64,000 nt of DNA from Rhabdobacter roseus (GTDB lineage Bacteria; Bacteroidota; Bacteroidia; Cytophagales; Spirosomataceae). Position numbers and translations under genes: made by a program. The stretch spans positions 84,928 through 148,927 of the forward strand of contig NZ_JACHGF010000004.1 in NCBI RefSeq assembly GCF_014202275.1, written 5' to 3'. Positions 1 through 7,949 of this stretch are shown here, piece by piece; the first letter of the stretch is position 1; each line of letters opens with the position of its first letter. The notes under the pieces were generated by a model, which searched no databases, was not told the DNA's origin, and saw only the letters and a program-made list of their open reading frames with translations.

Positions 1-2
1 AC

Positions 3-467
3 ATCGCGTCCCTGCTGGATGACCCCCACGTCCATTTAATTTGGGTAGGTGCCCGGATCAACGATGGGTTGGTTTACTATACGGAGCAGCGCCTTAAAAA
101 TTCGACAAGTCGTACTAAAGTTCACCTGGTGGGTAAACAGAAGGAGCGGTATTATAGTTACTTAGGTGCCGGTAATGGTTTTTTACTTACGTCCCGGCAG
201 GACCCTTTTCCGCTGGTCATGATTGAGGCGGCCTTATTGGGCAAACCCATCGCCGCCTTTCCCTCCGGTGGGGTTTCGGAGTTTGTATTAGAAAATATGG
301 GGGCCGTAACGAACGACTTCAGTGTACGCCAACTAGTGGAGGCTATGCATAAGATTAGGCAAGGTACCCTTAAACATAACCCCTCCCAAAGCCGAGAGCG
401 AGCTCGGCAATTTAACATTCAAAACGGCATAGCACAGTGGGAAACTACCCTCGAAAAGTTGTTATAA
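3..467 (+). CDS. Glycosyltransferase family 4, C-terminal part (5' end outside window)
   Basis: The reading frame is open from the first bases of the window, so the N-terminal acceptor domain lies upstream. The visible 154 residues are the nucleotide-sugar-binding Rossmann half of a GT-B enzyme. A strand ending in IWVGAR is followed by KVHLVGKQ and the conserved donor-site segment TSRQDPFPLVMIEAALLGKP, which carries the E-x7-E-like motif of GT4 retaining transferases, then SGGVSEFV. The C-terminus is a normal terminal helix and is complete. Donor sugar and acceptor cannot be read from this part. The downstream secreted hydrolase is only 64 bases away on the same strand, but nothing ties the two functionally. 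Surface polysaccharide synthesis is an inference from the family. Confidence 0.85.
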   Translation: MASLLDDPHVHLIWVGARINDGLVYYTEQRLKNSTSRTKVHLVGKQKERYYSYLGAGNGFLLTSRQDPFPLVMIEAALLGKPIAAFPSGGVSEFVLENMGAVTNDFSVRQLVEAMHKIRQGTLKHNPSQSRERARQFNIQNGIAQWETTLEKLL

Positions 468-531
468 GCCAGGCTTTCTGTTTATATTGTGGTGCGGACA
501 GAATGATAAGGTAGAATAATAAAAAGGACAA

Positions 532-3444
532 ATGCTATTGAAAAGATTTATTTGGTTTCGTTGGACAGCGAAGGTGGCGCTAGTAGCCTTTCTCTTTTTA
601 GGAATGCACCCTTCCCGTGGATTTGATAATGAGGGCCTAACGATCTATTCAGCGCCCCCTAGCGGGGATAAGCAGCGCTATTTAGCCTTGATGATCCTGA
701 ATCTAGCCGATGACCCTAACTATGAATTAGAAGTAATTAGACAGGGAGCTTCTACAGGATTAAATTCCATTCTTCTTACTATAGCCTGGGATAAAGTTTA
801 TCAACAGTCTCCTACAGGACCTGCCAATTGGGCTCGCTTTGACAACCAGATTAAACTGGCTAAAGATTTGGGCATGAAAGTCGCCATACGTGTGATGGTA
901 GGGCGTGGTTCTCATAATCTAAATGGCTTCTGGGATTTGAAAACACAAAGTGCTCTGGATTACAAGCAAAATCCCATGCTTGAAGTCTATAACACAACCC
1001 ATTTCAGTTTTTTACATCAGCCATCGGTGGAACTGGCAGCCGATTTTGTCAAGCAAGTGGCAGATCGATACAAGTACTTACTAGCCGACAATAGTTTGCT
1101 ATTTATGTCAGTAGCCAATAACCCCACGCAGGAGCTGGGGTATCACATGCTAACAATACCCCCCAGTGGTGAATATTCAGAGATGTACCACACCATTTTC
1201 GACTATTCTTCATTTTACAAGCAAGGGTTTAGAGAATGGGCTCGGTCAAAGTATAAAAAGCTAATCCGTCTGAACCGCTTGTGGGGTTCAGATTACAAAG
1301 CTTTTGAAAATATAGAACCGCCGGTGGCTTACTGGGATCCAAAGGAGTCTTTTTTTGGCCGGAAGGGAAAAGACTGGTACATTTTTCGGCATGAAGCGCT
1401 GAAAAAATATAACGACCTATGTATCAAGACAATTAAAGGAGTCGATCCCCGCATTCGATATATCAATGAATTTGGGGCTGTTGTTGACATTGCTAGCGGT
1501 ATTAGAGGCAGTTTGGCTTTTAAAAATTTAGGTGAGCATACGGATGGTACCAAAGTGAATGATGGACATGGGTACGATCACCATTGGTCAATAGATGTCG
1601 TAAGGAGTAACGTCAAGCCAGGGCACTGGGTCATGAATGAAGTATTCTATGCGGATTTCAAACCGGCTTCTGAATATTATCGGCACATAGACGGAAGTTT
1701 TCAGAATGGAGCGAACTTAGTAGCCTTTGTCCTTTCTACTCCCCGAGACGTGCAGGCTATGCGCGAAGTCATTGTCAATTCTGTCCAAAAATGGTCACAT
1801 GTACCCCTAGAACCGGTCTTAGCTCGAGATACTGTAACCTATTTGTTATCCCGTGCTATCGATCGAGGCGCCGAAGAGGTTGCCTATGGTATCTGGAAAA
1901 ATCTGTCTAACAGCGGAGATGGCACGATTCGTCCAGTACACGTTCAGCTTCAGGAAGACATTCTGAGTGAGGAATACTGGAAAGCGGCGGAGAATACACC
2001 ACCCTATCTGCAAAACCCTATCCCGATGCGGATCATTGCCATAGACAGAGACTTTAGCTACCGCATTCCGGATAATACATTTGCAGACTACGATGGCGTA
2101 ATTGTTCGGCTGGAAGTAGCACAGGTACCCGCCTGGATGAAGTACGAAGCCGGTGTATTCAGCGGCAGACCCACTGCCCTGGGTGATCACCGAATCATGG
2201 TGAGAGCCATCGACGATGAGGGCGGTTCGTCCGAAGCTTACTTTACGATCCGGGTCGATACGCGCGAAAATGCCAACCAGCCGCCCACCGTGGCCAAGAA
2301 CTTCCCCAGCCTGGTGGCGGTAGTGAATGAACCTTTCACCTACACCATTCCCAAAGAGGCCTTTGTGGACTCTGACGGTAGCATCACGTCCGTAGAAGTA
2401 ACGGAGTTGCCTGCCTGGCTGAGGTACCAAAATGGTGTGCTAACAGGGGTGCCTCCTCTGACGGGAGAGTTTCGGACGGGTGTAAAAGCCTACGACGATT
2501 TGGGTGCCTTTGTCGAAACTTACCTTACGATCCGGGTAGTAGAGCCGCAGTATTTCAATAATCCACCCTACGTACAATCCACGATACCGGTAAAGTTTGC
2601 GAAAGTTAATGAGCCATTCACGTATACGCTGCCTACCAATATCTTTGGCGATAGCGATGGCTATATTTCCTTTATTACCGTGCAGGATTTGCCGGGCTGG
2701 ATGAGCTTTTCGGACAATACTTTTTCAGGTACCCCTCCCCAGGAAGGACAGTACCGCTTTACCGTACGTGGTTACGATAATGGGGGGCACCACGCCGAAA
2801 CGCCCTTTATCCTCAATGTCGAAATTCCTCAGCTGACATTCGATCTACTGCGGGCAGGGAAGGCCATCGACCGCCAGCGCATTCAGATCCTGCAACCGGG
2901 CGATCTGTTGTCCGTTGATTCGCTGCCTTCCCTACTCAACATTTATGCTTACGGAAATTTTGAGTTCGACCGGCTCAATTTTCAACTCCAGGGTCCTTAT
3001 CGGCACGAAAGCGCCGCTCCCCGTTTTCCTCATGCCCTTTTTCCCGGCGAACAGGGGTTTGCTCCCTACATAGGTCAGTACACGCTGACGGCCTTTGCGT
3101 TTAAGGAAGATTCAATGGTACTGACCAACGAGGTACAGTTCAGCATCATAGCGGGAGACTCAACGGACGTTACGGGTAACCTATCGGCCTGGCAATATTA
3201 TCCCAATCCTTTCGATGGTGTTTTTAATATAAAACTACCTAACCCCACTACCGCCGCGGACTACGACTTCAGCCTAATCACCGCCCTGGGTCAGCGTATA
3301 CCTATTTCGCAGGGGAGTATAGCCATGTTTGGTGACGTGGCTATGGTGGATCTCACCAGTCTTAGCTTGTCGGCGGGCGTGTACTATATTCAGGTTGCAG
3401 CGGCCGGGGAGGTACTTCAAACCATTAGGGTAGCGAAGTACTAA
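532..3444 (+). CDS. Secreted GH42-like glycoside hydrolase with three Ig-like repeats and T9SS sorting domain
   Basis: This 970-residue protein starts with a basic then hydrophobic signal peptide (about residues 1-30). Residues 45-450 resemble the TIM barrel of beta-galactosidase-type GH42 enzymes. E201 in NPTQELGY and E370 in WVMNEVF fit the acid/base and nucleophile positions at the ends of barrel strands 4 and 7. Three repeats of a putative-Ig/cadherin-like fold follow at about 497-580, 591-668 and 684-763. Each repeat has a 'fTYtiP..F.DsDG.i..v.v..lPaWm' pattern and ends in a 'v.A.Dd.G' strand. The last 85 residues, from YYPNPFDG to the terminal basic residues, are a type IX secretion system type A sorting domain, so the enzyme should be exported and anchored or released at the cell surface. 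The substrate is not evident, and no SusC/SusD pair is adjacent in the window. ATG at 532 is the only reasonable start. Confidence 0.8.
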   Translation: MLLKRFIWFRWTAKVALVAFLFLGMHPSRGFDNEGLTIYSAPPSGDKQRYLALMILNLADDPNYELEVIRQGASTGLNSILLTIAWDKVYQQSPTGPANWARFDNQIKLAKDLGMKVAIRVMVGRGSHNLNGFWDLKTQSALDYKQNPMLEVYNTTHFSFLHQPSVELAADFVKQVADRYKYLLADNSLLFMSVANNPTQELGYHMLTIPPSGEYSEMYHTIFDYSSFYKQGFREWARSKYKKLIRLNRLWGSDYKAFENIEPPVAYWDPKESFFGRKGKDWYIFRHEALKKYNDLCIKTIKGVDPRIRYINEFGAVVDIASGIRGSLAFKNLGEHTDGTKVNDGHGYDHHWSIDVVRSNVKPGHWVMNEVFYADFKPASEYYRHIDGSFQNGANLVAFVLSTPRDVQAMREVIVNSVQKWSHVPLEPVLARDTVTYLLSRAIDRGAEEVAYGIWKNLSNSGDGTIRPVHVQLQEDILSEEYWKAAENTPPYLQNPIPMRIIAIDRDFSYRIPDNTFADYDGVIVRLEVAQVPAWMKYEAGVFSGRPTALGDHRIMVRAIDDEGGSSEAYFTIRVDTRENANQPPTVAKNFPSLVAVVNEPFTYTIPKEAFVDSDGSITSVEVTELPAWLRYQNGVLTGVPPLTGEFRTGVKAYDDLGAFVETYLTIRVVEPQYFNNPPYVQSTIPVKFAKVNEPFTYTLPTNIFGDSDGYISFITVQDLPGWMSFSDNTFSGTPPQEGQYRFTVRGYDNGGHHAETPFILNVEIPQLTFDLLRAGKAIDRQRIQILQPGDLLSVDSLPSLLNIYAYGNFEFDRLNFQLQGPYRHESAAPRFPHALFPGEQGFAPYIGQYTLTAFAFKEDSMVLTNEVQFSIIAGDSTDVTGNLSAWQYYPNPFDGVFNIKLPNPTTAADYDFSLITALGQRIPISQGSIAMFGDVAMVDLTSLSLSAGVYYIQVAAAGEVLQTIRVAKY

Positions 3445-3475
3445 GCTCGCTAAAACATCGCTTCGCTTATTTCCA

Positions 3476-3495
3476 ATAGTATGCTTGCATAATAG
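3476..3495. promoter_or_regulatory. Operator copy 1 upstream of acyl-CoA dehydrogenase
   Basis: ATAGTATGC-TT-GCATAATAG. This is an imperfect 9+2+9 palindrome with 7 of 9 right-half positions matching the perfect copy at 3528-3547. Its centre contains the TTG of the predicted -33 element, so a bound repressor would block RNA polymerase. The regulator is not in the window. A TetR-type fatty-acid regulator is the natural guess for this target gene. Confidence 0.55.
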
Positions 3496-3515
3496 TAAGT
3501 GTTGTTCTATATTTG
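3485..3515 (+). promoter_or_regulatory. Predicted Bacteroidota promoter of acyl-CoA dehydrogenase
   Basis: TTG at 3485-3487 is followed after 20 bases by TATATTTG at 3508-3515, a full match to the TAnnTTTG -7 element. Transcription should start near 3520-3522. This places the second palindrome in the first bases of the transcript and leaves a leader of about 55 bases before ATG 3576. Confidence 0.65.
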
Positions 3516-3527
3516 CGTTATGCAAAA

Positions 3528-3547
3528 ATAGTATGCGCGCATACTAT
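3528..3547. promoter_or_regulatory. Operator copy 2: perfect 20-bp palindrome
   Basis: ATAGTATGC-GC-GCATACTAT is perfectly self-complementary over 20 bases. It shares its left half exactly with the copy at 3476 and lies 52 bases from it, which is about five helical turns, so both sites face the same side of the DNA. It sits just after the predicted transcription start. Confidence 0.6.
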
Positions 3548-3575
3548 GTGTATTCAGTGCTACTTAAACCCGAAA

Positions 3576-5402
3576 ATGGATAAGATCATGGCTACGGAAA
3601 TAGGAAAGAAATCCTCGCTAAAAGGAGGCGAATTTTTGATCAAAGAAACGGAAGCTTCGCAGGTATTTCTGCCCGAGGAATTCACCGAGGAGCAGCAAAT
3701 GATTGCCGAAACTTGCCGAGATTTCTTGCGGACGGAGATCTGGCCGAGGCTGGACGAGATTGACCATGCCAAGAGTCCCGAGCTGATCGCTTCGCTGATG
3801 GACAAAGCCGGTGAGCTGGGTCTGCTGGGGACAGCCGTGCCCGAGGAATACGGTGGGTTTGGCATGAACTTCAATACCTCCATGCTCGTAGCCGAAACGA
3901 CCGGTCCCGGTAACTCGTTTTCCGTGGCGCTGTCAGCCCATACGGGCATAGGTACTTTGCCTATTGTGTACTACGGCAACGAGGAGCAAAAAGCCAGGTA
4001 CCTGCCTAAGCTCGCCACGGGTGAATGGAAAGCTGCCTATTGCCTCACCGAGCCCGACTCCGGCTCTGACGCCAACTCGGGCAAAACTAAAGCCCGACTG
4101 AGCGACGACGGAAAGTACTACCTGCTCAACGGGCAAAAAATGTGGATCACCAACGGGGGCTTTGCTGACCTGTTCATCGTGTTTGCCAAGATCGAGGAAA
4201 ATGGATCTACCGATAAAAACCTGACGGCCTTTTTGGTGGAGAAATCATACAGCGGGATTAGCATGAACGAGCCCGAGCACAAGATGGGCATCAAAGGCTC
4301 CGATACACGCCAAATTTTCTTTAACGACTGCCAGGTACCCGTCGAGAACCTGCTTTCGGAGCGGGGCAACGGGTTCAAGATTGCTGTAAATATCCTCAAC
4401 ATCGGCCGCATCAAGCTAGCCGCCGCCACCTTGGGAGGTGCTAAGAAAGTAGCCGAGCAGGCCATTCAATATGCCAACGAACGGAAACAATTCGGAACGG
4501 CCATCGCCAATTTTGGCGCGATCAAATACAAACTGGCTGAAATGGCGATCCGGATTTTTGCTTCTGAGTCGGCTGCTTACCGCGCCGGGCAGAACATTGA
4601 TGACCTGATTGACGACTATAAAAATGCCGGCTTGGGCGACTCGGAAGCCAAACTAAAAGCCCTGGAAGAATTTGCCATCGAGTGTGCCATGATGAAAGTA
4701 CACAGCTCAGAGGTACTTGACTACGTCGTAGATGAGGGCGTGCAGGTGTACGGCGGGATGGGCTTCTCGGCCGATGCCCCCATGGACCGCGCCTACCGCG
4801 ACAGCCGCATCAACCGGATTTTTGAAGGTACCAACGAGATCAACCGGCTCCTGACGGTGGACATGCTCCTGAAGCGGGCGCTAAAAGGGCAGCTGGACCT
4901 GATGGGACCCGCTATGGCCGTAGCCAAAGAAATTATGTCGATTCCGGATTTCGGTGCCAGCGACGACGAAGTACCTTTCGCCGCCGAAAAGAAGGTGATT
5001 AAGAACCTGAAGAAGGCCGTGCTGATGGTAGCCGGGGCCGCCGTGCAGAAGTTCATGATGAAGCTCTCGGAGGAGCAGGAGATCATCCTCGACCTAGCCG
5101 ATATGGTGATCGAAACCTACGTGGCCGAGTCGGTGCTGCTGCGCGTCGAGAAGCTGATGGGCATTCAAGGAGAGGCGGCGGTAGCTTTGCAAAAAGACAT
5201 TGCGCTGGTGTACCTGCACGAAGCGGTAGAACGCGTAGGTACGGCGGGCCGCTCGGCCATCACGAGCTTTGCCGAAGGCGACGAGCTGCGGGTGATGCTC
5301 ATGGGAATCAAGCGCTTTACCAAAATAGAACCCCTTAACCTCAAGAACGCGCGCCGCCGCATTGCCGAGGCGCTGATTGAGCAAAACAGCTACGCGTTCT
5401 AG
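3576..5402 (+). CDS. Acyl-CoA dehydrogenase, long (about 600-residue) type
   Basis: This flavoenzyme introduces the alpha-beta double bond into acyl-CoA, the first step of beta-oxidation. The domains run in the family order. There is an N-terminal helical domain, a middle beta domain with CLTEPDSGSDAN and the FAD-facing MWITNGGFAD, and a C-terminal helical domain with RKQFGTAIANFGAIKYKLAEMA. The segment GMGFSADAPMDRAYRDSR then leads to the catalytic base in FEGTNE (E417 counting from 3576). A further 150-residue C-terminal extension places it in the longer class common in Bacteroidota rather than the 380-residue class. Candidate ATGs are 3546, 3576 and 3588. I chose 3576 because 3546 lies inside the operator palindrome. 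The gene stands alone with its own promoter and two operators, so it is probably induced by fatty acids or acyl-CoA. Confidence 0.93.
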   Translation: MDKIMATEIGKKSSLKGGEFLIKETEASQVFLPEEFTEEQQMIAETCRDFLRTEIWPRLDEIDHAKSPELIASLMDKAGELGLLGTAVPEEYGGFGMNFNTSMLVAETTGPGNSFSVALSAHTGIGTLPIVYYGNEEQKARYLPKLATGEWKAAYCLTEPDSGSDANSGKTKARLSDDGKYYLLNGQKMWITNGGFADLFIVFAKIEENGSTDKNLTAFLVEKSYSGISMNEPEHKMGIKGSDTRQIFFNDCQVPVENLLSERGNGFKIAVNILNIGRIKLAAATLGGAKKVAEQAIQYANERKQFGTAIANFGAIKYKLAEMAIRIFASESAAYRAGQNIDDLIDDYKNAGLGDSEAKLKALEEFAIECAMMKVHSSEVLDYVVDEGVQVYGGMGFSADAPMDRAYRDSRINRIFEGTNEINRLLTVDMLLKRALKGQLDLMGPAMAVAKEIMSIPDFGASDDEVPFAAEKKVIKNLKKAVLMVAGAAVQKFMMKLSEEQEIILDLADMVIETYVAESVLLRVEKLMGIQGEAAVALQKDIALVYLHEAVERVGTAGRSAITSFAEGDELRVMLMGIKRFTKIEPLNLKNARRRIAEALIEQNSYAF

Positions 5403-5416
5403 AGTACACAGCCTAC

Positions 5417-5444
5417 CCAAGGTACCTTCCAGAGGGTACCTTGG
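5417..5444. repeat. Stem-loop with GGTACC in both arms
   Basis: The arms CCAAGGTACC and GGTACCTTGG pair perfectly over 10 bp with an 8-base loop, 14 bases after the acyl-CoA dehydrogenase stop. No T-run follows, so this is a possible 3' end stabiliser rather than a classical terminator. It is one of several hairpins in the window built on the over-represented GTAC word. Confidence 0.5.
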
Positions 5445-5520
5445 CGGGGCCGCTTTAAAGATCGTTCGGGCCTGGTGTCCGCGCAACTAAAAACCAATAC
5501 GACTACTCGGTACTACCGGA

Positions 5521-5555
5521 AAAGCCGATTCTGTTTATAGGATCGGCTTTTTTAT
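5521..5555 (+). terminator. Intrinsic terminator after acyl-CoA dehydrogenase
   Basis: AAAAGCCGAT (5521-5530) pairs with ATCGGCTTTT (5543-5552) around a 12-base loop, and the T-run of the right arm continues to 5554. It also reads as a terminator on the opposite strand. The remaining 5556-5693 stretch before bshC holds no recognisable gene. I could not place a clear promoter there. Confidence 0.7.
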
Positions 5556-5693
5556 ACGGTACCGAAACTTAAACTTCAAGCCGGTGGTTTTTAGAGCAAT
5601 CGTTCTGGCCGGGAAGGTCCGACCTGGAAGGTCCGTCTGGAAACGAAACGCCTGGTGTGGCTGGCTCACCGTAAACCCAACTCGTTGTTTTCG

Positions 5694-7244
5694 ATGCTAC
5701 TTCATTCCGTTGATCTACGTACTACCGGGCAATTCCCCGCCCTGCTGCTTGACTACCTGGATCAAAAACCTTCGCTGAAAGAGTTCTACAACGTTTATCC
5801 TACCTTAGCCAACGCCCAGGAGCTCATTACACAACGCACCGATTTTCCAATAGAAAAGCGCCGCACGCTGGTGTCGGTGCTGGAAAAGCAGTACGAGGGG
5901 CTCGATAAAGTACCTGATTTTTCCGTTTTACTGGACGAGAAAACCTTTACCGTCACCACGGGCCACCAGCTCAACGTCTGTACCGGGCCGCTCTACGTTA
6001 TTTATAAGATCGTCACGACCATCAACCTGGCGCGCGCGCTCCAGGAGGCCTATCCCGACTACCGCTTCGTGCCGCTCTACTGGATGGCCACCGAAGACCA
6101 CGACTTCGAAGAAATTGCCTCCTTTCATCTTTTTGGAAAAAAATACACTTGGAAAGGTACCTATAGCGGAGCCGTAGGGCGGCTCAATCCGCACGAGCTC
6201 AAGACCGTCCTGGACGAACTACCCGAGCAAGTACCCCTTTTTGAGAAAGCCTACCTGGAGCAAAGTACCCTGGCCGACGCCGTGCGATGTTACATGCACG
6301 CGCTGTTTGGGGCGGAGGGGCTCATTTCGCTGGATGCCGACGAGGCCGAGTTGAAGCGCCACTTCCTGCCCGTGATCAACGATGAGCTGCTGCATCAAGT
6401 GGCTGAAAAACAGGTAGCCGACACCTCCGCCCGGCTGGAAACACTCGGGTACCACACGCCCGTACATGCCCGCGACATCAACCTTTTTTACCTCACTGAC
6501 GGTACCCGCGAGCGGATCGTGCGCGAAGAAGGTACCTTTCAGGTACTTCATACGGACCTGACGTTTAGCCCGGAAGCGATCCTGCAGGAAGCCGAAGCGC
6601 ACCCGGAGCGCTTCAGCCCCAACGTAGTACTGCGGCCACTGTACCAGGAAACCATTCTGCCCAACCTGGCCTACGTGGGCGGGCCCTCGGAAGTACCCTA
6701 CTGGATGCAACTCAAAGGCGTTTTTGCGCACTACCAAGTACCTTTCCCCTTGCTTATTCCCCGCAACTTTGCGCTCTACGTCACGACGGCCAGCCGCAAG
6801 CGGTTGGAAAAACTCGGCCTGAGCTACGAAGAACTTTTCACGGATCGTCCGGCGCTGCGGCGGCTCTTTGTGGAGCGGCACTCGGCGCACACGCTGCATC
6901 TGGAGGACGAAAAACAGGGTTTCTGCCAAGTATTTGACGACATTTTTCAGAAGGCCAGCGCCGTAGACGTGACGATGGAAGACGCCGTGCGGGCCGAGCG
7001 GGCGCGGCTGTATAAGTCGCTGGAAAAGCTCGAAAAGCGCATCCGTAAGGCCGAGGAGCGCCACCACGAAACCGAGCTCACCCAGCTGCAAACCGTGCTC
7101 GACAAATTTTTCCCCAAGGGTACCCCCCAGGAGCGTCACGACAATTTCCTGAATTTTTACCTCAACGACCGCAACTTTCTCAAGAAGCTGTTGGCGGCCT
7201 TCCAGCCCCTCGATTTCCGGTTTACGATTCTGATCGAAGACTGA
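5694..7244 (+). CDS. bshC: Bacillithiol biosynthesis cysteine-adding enzyme BshC
   Basis: BshC is the putative last enzyme of bacillithiol synthesis, adding cysteine to glucosaminyl-malate. Family hallmarks are visible near the N-terminus: [18 protein letters not shown] and then [15 protein letters not shown], the nucleotide-binding-like core. [18 protein letters not shown] and a C-terminal coiled coil follow (about residues 440-475, rich in E, K and R). Length from ATG 5694 is 516 residues, close to the family norm. The reading frame is open further upstream to 5655, but that extension has no homology-like content and starts at GTG. The gene is followed after one base by the formyl-THF cyclo-ligase, so the two are co-transcribed. 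The gene is very dense in GTAC (17 by hand count). bshA and bshB are not in the window. Confidence 0.92.
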   Translation: MLLHSVDLRTTGQFPALLLDYLDQKPSLKEFYNVYPTLANAQELITQRTDFPIEKRRTLVSVLEKQYEGLDKVPDFSVLLDEKTFTVTTGHQLNVCTGPLYVIYKIVTTINLARALQEAYPDYRFVPLYWMATEDHDFEEIASFHLFGKKYTWKGTYSGAVGRLNPHELKTVLDELPEQVPLFEKAYLEQSTLADAVRCYMHALFGAEGLISLDADEAELKRHFLPVINDELLHQVAEKQVADTSARLETLGYHTPVHARDINLFYLTDGTRERIVREEGTFQVLHTDLTFSPEAILQEAEAHPERFSPNVVLRPLYQETILPNLAYVGGPSEVPYWMQLKGVFAHYQVPFPLLIPRNFALYVTTASRKRLEKLGLSYEELFTDRPALRRLFVERHSAHTLHLEDEKQGFCQVFDDIFQKASAVDVTMEDAVRAERARLYKSLEKLEKRIRKAEERHHETELTQLQTVLDKFFPKGTPQERHDNFLNFYLNDRNFLKKLLAAFQPLDFRFTILIED

Positions 7245-7245
7245 C

Positions 7246-7827
7246 ATGGACAAAGCGGCCCTACGCGCACAGTTCCTGCGGCGACGGGAGGTACTTCGTC
7301 CGGACGAGCTTCAGCGCCTGAGCTTTCGCCTGGCGGAGCGAGTGCTGAGGTACCTGGAGCAACATCCCCAGCAGGTACTTCACGTATTTTTGCCGCGCGT
7401 CGGGAAAAACGAAGTGAATACCTGGCTACTGATAGAGCAGCTGCGCGTGCAGCGGCCGGAGGTACAGCTGGTAGTACCCCGCGTGGTACCCGGTACTTTT
7501 GAGCTGGAGCACTACCGCCTTACGCCCGAAGTACCCCTGCTGACGAGCCGCTGGGGCATTCCCGAGCCCGATCCGCTGCGGGCCGAGCGAGTACTTCCAG
7601 CCGGGCTCGACCTGGTGCTGGTGCCGCTGCTGGCTTTTGATGAAGAAGGCTACCGCCTGGGCTACGGCGGCGGGTTTTACGACCGTTTTCTGCCGCTTTG
7701 CCGGCCGGAGGTACCTAAAATAGGCTTATCGCTCTTCGCGCCCGTCGCCTGCATTCCCGACCGCCACGCGTACGACCGGCGGCTGGACGCCTGCTTCGCG
7801 CCGGAGGCGGACTGGTACTGGACGTAA
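7246..7827 (+). CDS. 5-formyltetrahydrofolate cyclo-ligase
   Basis: This 193-residue enzyme converts 5-formyl-THF to 5,10-methenyl-THF using ATP, recycling the inactive folate store. The diagnostic C-terminal signature [12 protein letters not shown] is present, preceded by [16 protein letters not shown]. The N-terminal basic stretch ([13 protein letters not shown]) fits the family's phosphate-binding start. ATG 7246 follows the bshC stop by one base, so translation is probably coupled. The gene carries about a dozen GTAC words in under 600 bases, the highest density noticed in the window, and they fall in all codon frames. No clear terminator follows; a weak 6-bp stem lies at about 7861-7877. 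Confidence 0.92.
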   Translation: MDKAALRAQFLRRREVLRPDELQRLSFRLAERVLRYLEQHPQQVLHVFLPRVGKNEVNTWLLIEQLRVQRPEVQLVVPRVVPGTFELEHYRLTPEVPLLTSRWGIPEPDPLRAERVLPAGLDLVLVPLLAFDEEGYRLGYGGGFYDRFLPLCRPEVPKIGLSLFAPVACIPDRHAYDRRLDACFAPEADWYWT

Positions 7828-7891
7828 GGTACCTCGAGCCGTGGACCAGAAAAATCCCTGACAACTATCCTAGTTGTTTTAAGAATCTTCG

Positions 7892-7899
7892 TACTTTTG
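7892..7899 (+). promoter_or_regulatory. Predicted -7 element upstream of asd
   Basis: TACTTTTG matches TAnnTTTG. The nearest upstream TTG (7874-7876) is only 15 bases away rather than the usual 19-21, so the -33 partner is uncertain. The leader to ATG 7950 would be about 45 bases. Confidence 0.4.
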
Positions 7900-7949
7900 C
7901 GCCAATTTTTTACCAACCCTTTTATGTTTTACCCAACTAATTAGTAAAA

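Noticed and set aside
2022-2820. Tandem DNA repeats in the secreted enzyme
   Set aside because: The three Ig-like units are protein-level repeats; their DNA has diverged and gives no direct repeat long enough to be a mobile or recombining element.
5584-5778. 64-codon open frame before and overlapping bshC
   Set aside because: Overlaps the bshC start in another frame, no promoter, no recognisable sequence.
6219-7253. 344-codon open frame on the minus strand opposite bshC
   Set aside because: It is the antisense shadow of bshC: no family motif, low-complexity composition, and bshC on the plus strand has clear signatures.
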